DNA from: Acetobacter oeni
GTDB taxonomy: Bacteria; Pseudomonadota; Alphaproteobacteria; Acetobacterales; Acetobacteraceae
Assembly: GCF_011516825.1 (NCBI RefSeq)
Contig: NZ_WOTA01000001.1
Coordinates: 229,224-293,223 of the forward strand
DNA: 64,000 nucleotides
Direction of reading: 5' to 3'
In this document: positions 54,500 through 64,000 of the stretch, in pieces
How positions within the stretch are numbered: position 1 is the first letter of the stretch
How the letters are laid out: each line of letters begins with the position of its first letter
Notes under the pieces: model-generated
What the model was told of the DNA's origin: nothing
The model's database searches: none
What the model saw: the letters and a program-made list of their open reading frames with translations, nothing else
Program-made: the position numbers and the translations under genes

Positions 54500-55543
54500 A
54501 TGCGGCACCGCCTGAAGCAGCGCCTTGGCACTCACCTGAAAGTTTTTGCCGTGGCCGGTGCCGCAACGGCCGGTCTGGCCGTTACTTCTGCGGGTCATGC
54601 GACTCCTTTACAGGATAATCAGGGCACATGGACGCTGCAGGGCGAGAACGATGCCGTCTCGACTTTGAAGGGTACCTCGGATCAGTATTATACGAGCGGC
54701 CTGCGCTTTAACTGGACTTCAGGAACAGACAATCTTCCGGGACCGTTCGCCACAGTGAACCGCGCCATCCTCGGCAAAGGGATGCAGCGGATCAGCATCG
54801 GCCTGGAGCAGGCGATCTTCACGCCGTCCAATACCCAGATCGCCACCCCCTCCGCCCGTGACCGGCCCTATTCCAGCGTGCTGGTCGGCACGGTCAACCT
54901 GATCAGCGACACCGACCTCTCCCGTGGCGTATTCGGCATCCAGTTCGGCGTCATGGGGCCAGACGCCCTCGGCAGACAGCTCCAGAACGGCTTCCACAGC
55001 GCGATCGGCGACACCAGCAACAAAGGCTGGAGCCACCAGCTCGCCAACCAGCCCATCTTTCAGGTGCAGTACGGGCGCACCTGGCGTCTGCCCCTGGGCA
55101 CAATCGGCGGACGTAACGGCATCTCCTTCGATATGCTCCCCACCGTCGCCGCCCGCGTGGGCGATTATCGCACCGCCGGCACAATCGGCGACTCAATCCG
55201 CTTCGGACAGGGGCTGGACAGTGATTTCGGCGTGCCGACAATCGGCGCGGGAACCGATGGCACGGACGCCTATAAAGGGACCCGCCAGGTTCCCTGGTAT
55301 TTCTTCGGCGGCGTAACCGGCGACGCCGTCGGCTACGACGCCACGCTGCAGGGCAACACCCTGCGCAGCAATTCGCCGCATGTCACCAAAAAGTGGGATG
55401 TCGGCGAGATCCACGCCGGCGTCGCCGTCATGTTCTACGGCGTGCGCCTTTCCTACAGCCAGGTCTGGCAGACACAGGAATTTGATACCGCGCGCAGCGG
55501 CCTGTTCAACTACGGCTCCCTGGCCGCTTCAGCCAAGTTCTGA
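54500..55543 (+). CDS. LpxR-family lipid A deacylase
   Basis: This 347-residue outer-membrane beta-barrel has a signal peptide (AVAGAATAGLAVTSAGHA), the ENDAVSTLKGTSDQYYTSGLRFNW motif with conserved Asn, Asp and Thr, and DRPYSSVLVG. It matches the LpxR/DUF2219 family, which removes the 3'-acyloxyacyl group from lipid A and alters recognition and permeability. The length agrees. The ATG has GAGGAAG upstream, and a terminator hairpin follows. Actual lipid A structure in this organism is not known from the sequence. Confidence 0.88.
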   Translation: MRHRLKQRLGTHLKVFAVAGAATAGLAVTSAGHATPLQDNQGTWTLQGENDAVSTLKGTSDQYYTSGLRFNWTSGTDNLPGPFATVNRAILGKGMQRISIGLEQAIFTPSNTQIATPSARDRPYSSVLVGTVNLISDTDLSRGVFGIQFGVMGPDALGRQLQNGFHSAIGDTSNKGWSHQLANQPIFQVQYGRTWRLPLGTIGGRNGISFDMLPTVAARVGDYRTAGTIGDSIRFGQGLDSDFGVPTIGAGTDGTDAYKGTRQVPWYFFGGVTGDAVGYDATLQGNTLRSNSPHVTKKWDVGEIHAGVAVMFYGVRLSYSQVWQTQEFDTARSGLFNYGSLAASAKF

Positions 55544-55556
55544 AGCAAACCAGCTC

Positions 55557-55594
55557 CCGGTTTTCCTGTCGCCCTCCAGCAACAGGAAAACCGG
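55557..55594. terminator. Terminator between convergent lpxR-like and EAL genes
   Basis: CCGGTTTTCCTGT (55557-55569) pairs with ACAGGAAAACCGG (55582-55594). It lies in the 54-base gap between two convergent stops and can act in both directions. Confidence 0.8.
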
Positions 55595-55597
55595 CCA

Positions 55598-57286
55598 TCA
55601 GTCCTCTTTATATTCAGGAAGCTGAATCGTCGGCCGTCCGATGAGAAAACCCTGAATCTCCTCGCACCCATGCGCGTCCAGGAAGCCAAGCTGCTCCTCC
55701 GTCTCCACGCCTTCGGCGCAGCACGTCATGTTCAGTGAATGAATCATATAGATCGTGGATCGCAGAACAGTCTCAACCCGGCTGTCCGTCCCGAGCCTGT
55801 CGATGAACATGCGGTCAAGCTTGACCTGGTCGAACGGATAGTTCGTCAGCCGCTCCAGCGCACCAAACCCCGTTCCGAAATCATCCAGAATCAATCTCAC
55901 ACCCATCGCGCGAATACGCGCCAGTTCCTTCCGCGCACTGTCCGATGAACCAAAACTCCGGCGCTCCGAAAGCTCGATCTGCAAACGGGCCGGATCAAGC
56001 CCGCTCTTCTTCAGTGCCTGCCCGATCGTCGAGGCCACACGCTCGGTATTCAGCCACGACGGAGAAACATTGACACTCACGCCCAGCGGCGTCTTCCACG
56101 CAGCCGCCTGACTGCATGCGGTATGGAGAACCCAGCGATCAATGTCCTCGATCAGCCCCGCATTTTCAGCACATATCAGAAAGAGAGACGGATCGACCCG
56201 GCCATGACCGGGACGATCCCAGCGCACCAGCGCCTCAAACGCAATCACCCGCTCGGTGTCCGTCTCAAGAACCGGAAGCCAGTTCAGCGTGAAATCTCCG
56301 CCGGCAATGGCTTTCCGCAGATCCGTCTCCATCCCGATCTCATCGGAATGAGCATGCGCAATCTCCGGCGCCACGCGATTGACGTGCGAACCGGCCCTCT
56401 GTCCCCTGATCCTCGCCAGTGCCGCGTTGGCAAACCCGATCAGCGTATCAGTATCCGGTGCATCGAACGGATACGCAGCCCAGCCAATGTAAGGCTCGAA
56501 AGGGAAACCGTTATCCGGGAGATCCTCCCCGGCGTTCATCCGGGCAATAATGTCATTCGCAAGCGTTTCAGCCAGTTCCACGTCACGCTCAAGCGGAACG
56601 GCAACCGCGAAACTCCCCCCGCCCAGATGAACCGTGAAACACGGATCGGGCGCAATCTCCCGGAGAACAGTATAGGCCTTTTCGATCAGAACATCGGAAA
56701 CAGGCCAGCCGTCACTGTCATTGATCGGACCAATCCGCCCCAGATCCAGCCGCAGCAACGCCAGCGGCGACGTGGTCGAAATCCCGGTCGCCGTGATGCG
56801 GGTGTCGAGATAGCGCATCAGAGACGCACTGCCCGAAGGCGGCCTGACATGCTGGCGCTGACCCTCTTTCGACATGGGATCGAACGAAGCCGTCAGCGTG
56901 GCCAGCCGCGTAAGCGAGGAAGATTCGAACGGATGCCTGGCGTGATTCAGGCAAAGCAGGAAAGCCGAACCTTCAGCATCATCCTTAAGCGGCTTCATCG
57001 CCCAGGAATGGAATCGATTGATTCCACGGGTAAAAACCCCTGATTTTACCCCGCCACCCGCCGTAAGCTGCCCGGTGGAACTGTCCATGCCCGCCGTCAC
57101 CGCAGACATATCTGGCGCCGCTCCGCTCCCGGCCCGCGCGAGGATATCCGGCGTCCGGTCTGTCCGGGTCCGCTCCGCAATCAGAACGGCATCACAGGGG
57201 AGAAGCTGCATTGTCATATGCACGAGCGAAGAAAGAGAAGAAAGATAAGCATCGCGGCTGATCAGGGTTAAATTCGGGTCGTGCAT
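55598..57286 (-). CDS. EAL-domain cyclic-di-GMP phosphodiesterase with degenerate GGDEF
   Basis: This 562-residue protein has a sensor-like N-terminal region (1-150), a degenerate GGDEF domain where the signature is GGGSF (222-226), and an EAL domain with intact EALV (351-354), NVSPSWLN, ELSERRS, DDFGTGFG, the catalytic Lys in VKLDRMF and EGVETEEQ. The EAL domain should hydrolyse c-di-GMP, while the GGDEF part could only be regulatory. c-di-GMP in acetic acid bacteria controls cellulose and motility. ATG 57286; no strong Shine-Dalgarno. It is downstream of recG with a 145-base AT-rich gap between. Confidence 0.92.
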   Translation of the reverse strand: MHDPNLTLISRDAYLSSLSSLVHMTMQLLPCDAVLIAERTRTDRTPDILARAGSGAAPDMSAVTAGMDSSTGQLTAGGGVKSGVFTRGINRFHSWAMKPLKDDAEGSAFLLCLNHARHPFESSSLTRLATLTASFDPMSKEGQRQHVRPPSGSASLMRYLDTRITATGISTTSPLALLRLDLGRIGPINDSDGWPVSDVLIEKAYTVLREIAPDPCFTVHLGGGSFAVAVPLERDVELAETLANDIIARMNAGEDLPDNGFPFEPYIGWAAYPFDAPDTDTLIGFANAALARIRGQRAGSHVNRVAPEIAHAHSDEIGMETDLRKAIAGGDFTLNWLPVLETDTERVIAFEALVRWDRPGHGRVDPSLFLICAENAGLIEDIDRWVLHTACSQAAAWKTPLGVSVNVSPSWLNTERVASTIGQALKKSGLDPARLQIELSERRSFGSSDSARKELARIRAMGVRLILDDFGTGFGALERLTNYPFDQVKLDRMFIDRLGTDSRVETVLRSTIYMIHSLNMTCCAEGVETEEQLGFLDAHGCEEIQGFLIGRPTIQLPEYKED

Positions 57287-57431
57287 GCCGCGATACCGTG
57301 CCTTGTTCTGTGAGCGAACGGAAATACTGAATACCCGCCGCTATTCTGCCATTCGCCTGAATCTGTGGTATCGACGTTATGTAAAGAGAGATTTAAAAGT
57401 GTATATTAAAACTCACGGCCGCCCGATCGGT

Positions 57432-59567
<2,136 letters not shown>

Positions 59568-59671
59568 AGGAGACTCTTCTCCCGGGAGATCCGATCTGGA
59601 CACGGACGGCACAACGGCCTTTTTTGGCGGGCTGACAGGCATCAGCCACAAGGCTATAGGACAGCGGCGCC

Positions 59672-60019
59672 ATGGAACAAAACGAAACCATCACTCCCGC
59701 CACCGCCATACCCTCACCGGAGGAACAGGCCGACCTGCAGAGGCGACGCAAAAGACTGCTCTTCCGCTCACAGCATCGCGGCACCTTCGAAACCGATATC
59801 CTCATCGGCGGCTTCGTCGAAAAATACGTGAACACCATGGACGCCACCGCCCTCGACGACATCGAAGCCGTCCTCGAAACCCCCGATCCCATCCTGACCG
59901 ACTGGCTCTTCAACCGCTTCCCCGTGCCGCCGGAACAGGAAACCCCCATGCTGCGCGCCCTGCTGAACGACGCGCACCAGCGCGCCGGGATTATCAGCCA
60001 GCCCGTAAAACCAGCCTGA
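59672..60019 (+). CDS. sdhE: Succinate dehydrogenase assembly factor SdhE
   Basis: This 115-residue protein has the RGTFETD motif (family RGxxExD) and a helical FVEKYVNTMD ... LLNDAHQ core. SdhE assists covalent flavin attachment to SdhA. The N-terminal 25 residues are an extension. The mfd ATG comes 27 bases after its stop, and recG is divergent, the typical alphaproteobacterial arrangement. Confidence 0.92.
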   Translation: MEQNETITPATAIPSPEEQADLQRRRKRLLFRSQHRGTFETDILIGGFVEKYVNTMDATALDDIEAVLETPDPILTDWLFNRFPVPPEQETPMLRALLNDAHQRAGIISQPVKPA

Positions 60020-60046
60020 CCCCAACAGAGACCGCCCCGAACCCTC

Positions 60047-63000
60047 ATGGAACTGTCGACGATGGACGCTGACGTCAAAACCGAAACACGCGCCACCTCA
60101 GTCTGGGGCGCCCCCGAAGGATTCGACGGCCTCCTCCTCGTCAAACGCGCCCGCGAACACAAAGGCCCCGTCCTCCACGTCGCCCGCGACGACGCCGCCA
60201 TGGCCCGACTCAGCGATCTGCTGAGCTATTTCGGCAGCGACATCGAAACCCTCCGCTTCCCCGCCTGGGACTGCCTCCCCTACGACCGCGTCTCCCCCAA
60301 CCCCGTCATCATCGCCGAACGCGTCGCCACCCTGACCCGCCTGCTCGAAAAACCGGATCCGAAGAAAAAAGGCCGGATCGTCCTCACAACCCCCGCCGCC
60401 CTCATGCAGCGCGTCGCCCCGCGATCCGCCTTCCGCGACCAGTCCCTCGCCATCGCCCAGGGCGAAAGCCTCGACCAGTCCTTCCTGATCGAACTCCTCA
60501 TCGCCAACGGATACACCCGCACCGATACCGTCATGGAGCCCGGCGAATTCGCCACCAGAGGCGGAATCTTCGACCTCTTCCCCGCCGGTCAGCCCGAACC
60601 CGTCCGCCTCGACCTCTTCGGCGACGAAGTCGAAAACATCCGCCACTTCGACCCCGGCACACAGCGCTCAACCACAACAACAACCGGCCTGACCCTCCGT
60701 CCCGTCTCCGAATTCTCCCTCGACCCCGAAAGCGTCTCCCGCTTCCGCTCCGCCTGGCGCGACCAGTTCGGCCCCGCCGCCGCCTCGGACTCCATCTACG
60801 AACACGTCACCGACGGCCGCCGCTACACCGGCATCGAACACTGGCTCCCCCTCTTTCATACCGAAATGGAAACCCTGTTCGATTACCTCCCCGATACCGC
60901 CATCTCCCTCGATCACCAGGTCGACGAATCCCTCACCGCACGCTTCGACATGATCCAGGATCACTACGAAGCCCGCCGCACCCCGCCCCGCGAAGGCGAA
61001 TCTCCCTACCGCGCCCTACCGCCACACCTCCTCTACCTCGACCGCAAAGCCTGGGACGCCGCAATGAGCCGCGCCCCCGTCACCCGCTTCAGCCCCTTCG
61101 CCAAACCCGATGGCGCCCAGGGCATCGACGCCTTCGGCCGCCCCGGCATCATGTTCGCCAGACTCACCCCCCAGGGCGAACGCGAACAGGTCTTCGCCCT
61201 CATCAAAGATCAGGCCCAGACCTGGGCCGATACAAAACGACGCTGCTTCGTCGCCGCCTGGACACGCGGCTCCCGCGAGCGGATCAAAACCCTCCTCCAG
61301 GACCATAAACTCGCCGTCGAAACCTTCGACACCTGGTCCCAGGCCGCGAAAATGAAGCCCGGCCCCATCGGCCTGCTCACCTTCGGCGTCGATCGCGGCT
61401 TCATCGGCGACGACATCGCCATCGTCTCCGAACAGGACCTCCTCGGTGAACGCATCGGACGCCCCCCTCGCAAACGTCGCCGCGCCGACGAGCTGATTTC
61501 CGAAGCCGGCGAAATCACCGAAGGCGACCTCGTCGTCCACCAGGATTACGGCATCGGCCGCTACGATGGCCTCGAAACCGTCAGCGTCGGCGTCGCCCCG
61601 CATGACTGCCTCCGCCTGCTCTATGACGGCGGCCAGAAACTCTACCTCCCCGTCGAAAACATCGAGCTCCTGAGCCGCTTCGGCTCCGATCAGGCCGGCG
61701 TTGCCCTCGATAAACTCGGCGGCGTGGCCTGGCAGGGTCGTAAAGCGAAGATGAAGCAGCGCATCCGCGACATGGCGGGCGCCCTCATCCGAACCGCCGC
61801 CGCCCGCGCCCTGCGCGAAGCCCCGTCACTCACCCCGCCCGAAGGCCAGTGGGAAGAATTCTGCGCCCGCTTCCCCTTCGTGGAAACCGAAGACCAGGCC
61901 CACGCCATCGTCGACGTGCTCGAAGACATGGCCTCAGGCCGCCCCATGGACCGCCTCGTCTGCGGCGATGTCGGCTTCGGCAAAACCGAAGTCGCCCTCC
62001 GCGCCGCCTTCGTCGCCGCCATGTCCGGAACCCAGGTCGCCGTCGTCGTCCCGACCACACTCCTGGCCCGTCAGCATTTCCGAACTTTCGAGGCCCGCTT
62101 CGAAGGTTTCCCCCTCCGTGTCGCCCAGCTCTCCCGCATGGTCACCGCAAAAGAAGCCACAGAAGTCCGCAAAGGCCTCGCCGACGGCACCGTCAACATC
62201 ATCATCGGCACCCACGCCCTGCTCGCCAAAACCGTCCAGTTCGCCGATCTCGGCCTGCTCATCATCGACGAAGAACAGCATTTCGGCGTCACCCATAAAG
62301 AGAAACTCAAAGCCCTGCGCGAAGACGTTCACGTCCTCACCCTCTCCGCCACCCCGCTCCCGCGCACCCTCCAGCTCTCCCTCTCCGGCGTGCGCGAAAT
62401 GAGCCTCATCGCCACCCCGCCAACCGACCGCCTCGCCGTCCGCACCTTCATCATGCCGTTCGACAGCGTCGTCATCCGCGAAGCCATCCAGCGCGAACGC
62501 TTCCGTGGCGGCCAGATCTTCTGCGTCGCCCCCCGTATCGAAGACCTCACCCGCCTCGGCGAACGCCTCAGCGAAATCGTCCCCGACGCCAAACTCATCC
62601 AGGCCCACGGCCAGTTGTCCCCGACCGAACTCGAACGCGTCATGACCGAGTTCTCCGACGGAAAATACGACATCCTGCTTTCCACCAACATCGTGGAAAG
62701 CGGCCTCGACATGCCCGCCGTCAACACCCTCATCATCCACCGCGCCGATATGTTCGGCCTCGGCCAGCTCTACCAGCTCCGTGGCCGCGTCGGGCGCGGC
62801 AAACAGCGCGGTTACGCCTACCTCACCTGGCCCCAGACCCACGCCCTCTCCGCCTCAGCCCAGAAGCGCCTCGAAATCATGCAGACGCTCGATACCCTCG
62901 GCGCCGGCTTCACTCTCGCCTCCCACGATCTCGACCTCCGGGGTGCCGGCAACCTCCTCGGCGACGAACAGTCCGGCCACATCCGCGAAGTCGGTATCGA

Positions 63001-63541
63001 ACTCTATCAGCAGATGCTCCAGGACGCCGTCACCGACCTCCGCGCCGAGAAGGGCAGGGAACGCGCAGCCGACCGAGACTGGACCCCCAATATCGTCCTC
63101 GGCCTCCCCGTCCTCATCCCCGATACCTACGTCTCGGACCTCCCCGTCCGCCTCGGCCTCTACCGCCGCATCAGCACCCTCGCATCCGACGCCGAAAACG
63201 AAGCCATGGAAGCCGAACTCGTCGACCGTTTCGGTGCCGTTCCCCCCGAACTCAAAAACCTTCTCGATGTCGTCGAGCTGAAACGAAATTGCCGCACCGC
63301 TGGCATCGAACGCCTCGAAGCCGGACCCAAAGGCATGGTCCTCCAGTTCCGTGGCAACACCTTCGCCAACCCCGAAGGCCTCATCCGATGGATGGCCAAA
63401 TGGACCGACGGCACCGTCCGCCTCCGGCCCGACCACAAACTCGCTATCGTTCGCGAACTCACCAACGTCCAGCGCATAGACCTCGCCCGCCGCGTCACCC
63501 AGGCCCTCGAAAAACTGGCCCGCCGCGCTCCAGGCAACTGA
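60047..63541 (+). CDS. mfd: Transcription-repair coupling factor Mfd
   Basis: This 1164-residue protein removes stalled RNA polymerase and recruits UvrA. It has the UvrB-like N-terminal region (FLIELLIANGYTRTDTVMEPGEFATRGGIFDLFPAG), the RNA-polymerase-interacting domain (EGDLVVHQDYGIGRYDGL), the RecG-like helicase core with Walker A GDVGFGKTE near residue 640 and DEEQHFGV, a LRGRVGRG motif, and the C-terminal D7 domain. Length is standard. It is likely cotranscribed with sdhE. Confidence 0.97.
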   Translation: MELSTMDADVKTETRATSVWGAPEGFDGLLLVKRAREHKGPVLHVARDDAAMARLSDLLSYFGSDIETLRFPAWDCLPYDRVSPNPVIIAERVATLTRLLEKPDPKKKGRIVLTTPAALMQRVAPRSAFRDQSLAIAQGESLDQSFLIELLIANGYTRTDTVMEPGEFATRGGIFDLFPAGQPEPVRLDLFGDEVENIRHFDPGTQRSTTTTTGLTLRPVSEFSLDPESVSRFRSAWRDQFGPAAASDSIYEHVTDGRRYTGIEHWLPLFHTEMETLFDYLPDTAISLDHQVDESLTARFDMIQDHYEARRTPPREGESPYRALPPHLLYLDRKAWDAAMSRAPVTRFSPFAKPDGAQGIDAFGRPGIMFARLTPQGEREQVFALIKDQAQTWADTKRRCFVAAWTRGSRERIKTLLQDHKLAVETFDTWSQAAKMKPGPIGLLTFGVDRGFIGDDIAIVSEQDLLGERIGRPPRKRRRADELISEAGEITEGDLVVHQDYGIGRYDGLETVSVGVAPHDCLRLLYDGGQKLYLPVENIELLSRFGSDQAGVALDKLGGVAWQGRKAKMKQRIRDMAGALIRTAAARALREAPSLTPPEGQWEEFCARFPFVETEDQAHAIVDVLEDMASGRPMDRLVCGDVGFGKTEVALRAAFVAAMSGTQVAVVVPTTLLARQHFRTFEARFEGFPLRVAQLSRMVTAKEATEVRKGLADGTVNIIIGTHALLAKTVQFADLGLLIIDEEQHFGVTHKEKLKALREDVHVLTLSATPLPRTLQLSLSGVREMSLIATPPTDRLAVRTFIMPFDSVVIREAIQRERFRGGQIFCVAPRIEDLTRLGERLSEIVPDAKLIQAHGQLSPTELERVMTEFSDGKYDILLSTNIVESGLDMPAVNTLIIHRADMFGLGQLYQLRGRVGRGKQRGYAYLTWPQTHALSASAQKRLEIMQTLDTLGAGFTLASHDLDLRGAGNLLGDEQSGHIREVGIELYQQMLQDAVTDLRAEKGRERAADRDWTPNIVLGLPVLIPDTYVSDLPVRLGLYRRISTLASDAENEAMEAELVDRFGAVPPELKNLLDVVELKRNCRTAGIERLEAGPKGMVLQFRGNTFANPEGLIRWMAKWTDGTVRLRPDHKLAIVRELTNVQRIDLARRVTQALEKLARRAPGN

Positions 63542-63949
63542 CCACCGGAAGGGGAAGGAGCCTCAGCGCTCCGCCCCGAACCCCGCCAAAGGTCACAGAC
63601 CTTGATGATATCAGATAAAACCGAATGACTGATGATCTTCGGGATCAGCCTGCGGTAAATGCTAAATGAAAATCCCGCCGTTATTTTGAGTAAGGTATTA
63701 TGTCCGCTATCGCCTCATCCCGGTCATACAGGCGGTTGGGAGAGTTTCCCGAAAGCCGACATGATTCCATCCGACGCTTTGCCGGCAAAGGCGGATAGCG
63801 GGTTTGCCCCCGCATTCTACCCAGTCGAGGTTCGAATCTCATTAGGCGGGCCGCGCCGGAACCGGATGAGAACTACGTCTACGCCATAGCCCTCTAACAG
63901 CCTGTCGGGTTGAGCATTTGGGGGATGATAACGCCGAGGCTGGTCCGGC
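63542..63949. other. 408-base region between mfd and the transposase fragment
   Basis: Starts with a GC-rich intergenic repeat (63561-63605) and continues with non-coding sequence; a short open frame near 63659-63889 has no recognisable domain. CCCGAAAGCCGACAT (63748-63762) is the exact reverse complement of a 15-base piece at 44324-44338. A tract near 63820-63860 has a T-arm-like GGTTCGAATC but its stem does not pair, so I do not call a tRNA. Confidence 0.4.
63561..63605 (+). repeat. Two-hairpin intergenic repeat, copy 2
   Basis: A 45-base element aligned with 41451-41495. The second hairpin, AAGGTC-ACA-GACCTT (63589-63603), is perfectly paired with one base-pair change from copy 1; the first hairpin is diverged. 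Confidence 0.6.
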
Positions 63950-64000
63950 TCATGCGGCCTGGAGGCGTGCCATTCTTTTGCAGTTGTAGGCGTGGGCGAT
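63950..64000 (-). mobile_element. 3' end of an insertion-sequence transposase, cut by the window edge
   Basis: On the minus strand the last 16 codons before a TGA stop read IAHAYNCKRMARLQAA, the kind of C-terminus seen in IS5/IS1182-like transposases. The sequence just past the stop (63896-63949) likely contains the terminal inverted repeat. The family cannot be set from so little; the rest of the element lies beyond the window. Confidence 0.6.

Noticed and set aside
63810..63885. tRNA-like GGTTCGAATC near the right end
   Set aside because: The T-arm stem does not pair and no acceptor stem or CCA-like end is found.

Overview
The window comes from a high-GC Gram-negative alphaproteobacterium, most likely an acetic acid bacterium (Acetobacteraceae). 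The evidence is a strong preference for C-ending codons combined with GAA/AAA for Glu/Lys, an alphaproteobacterial zapA - 6S RNA - 5-formyl-THF cyclo-ligase - YmdB order, a recG / sdhE-mfd divergence, and a set of housekeeping genes (murJ, serA, hisN, kdsB, pheA, dapA, smpB, nadB) in single copies. The genus cannot be fixed from sequence alone.

Layout. 0.1-8.2 kb: a cell-surface glycan block. One gene points right (146-1675). Facing it is a left-pointing run of a multi-spanning membrane protein, a methyltransferase with a coiled-coil tail and three glycosyltransferases, the last four with overlapping ends. 8.6-13.3 kb: a tightly coupled murJ-MFS-GNAT operon, two very small membrane or exported peptides that converge on a strong terminator, and a Nudix-like hydrolase. 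13.5-21.8 kb: a four-gene transglutaminase / zinc-metallopeptidase / ATP-grasp-alpha-E / transglutaminase operon, which looks like a peptide or isopeptide ligation-and-cleavage system whose substrate is not encoded nearby. 21.8-27.8 kb: an EEP-family nuclease/phosphatase, a beta-carbonic anhydrase, an NrtR-like regulator beside nadB, and a thiE-like gene. 27.9-30.6 kb: a small coiled-coil protein, zapA, 6S RNA, the folate cyclo-ligase and a YmdB phosphoesterase. 30.6-41.4 kb: mostly left-pointing housekeeping genes (nucleotide salvage, TonB-like, ComM, serA, hisN) plus an alkylbase glycosylase and a CsbD stress protein. A previously unmarked 53-codon reading frame with a good ribosome binding site runs into serA through an ATGA overlap.

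41.8-44.2 kb is a compact foreign-looking island: an ABC/OLD-type ATPase overlapping an HNH nuclease by one base (TGATG). Lys and Glu codons switch to AAG/GAG there, against AAA/GAA in the neighbours. It resembles a Septu-type (PtuA/PtuB) anti-phage module. 44.4-50 kb returns to housekeeping genes and an XRE/MmyB-type regulator divergent from an SDR gene across a perfect 16-bp inverted repeat. 50.0-50.9 kb is a cyclophilin gene broken by two single-base slips in homopolymers. 51.1-52.3 kb encodes an unusual 410-residue protein with a beta-repeat front half and a Ser/His/Cys/Trp-rich tail, beneath a 1 kb AT-rich or decayed stretch. 53.3-63.5 kb holds a two-domain cold-shock protein, an LpxR-like lipid A deacylase, an EAL phosphodiesterase, recG, sdhE and mfd. 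The window ends inside a transposase gene.

Most interesting leads: the ATPase/HNH island, the His/Cys/Ser-tailed surface-like protein, the serA upstream reading frame, the 35-aa exported peptide, the transglutaminase/ATP-grasp operon, and a hairpin repeat family supported by a compensatory base change.
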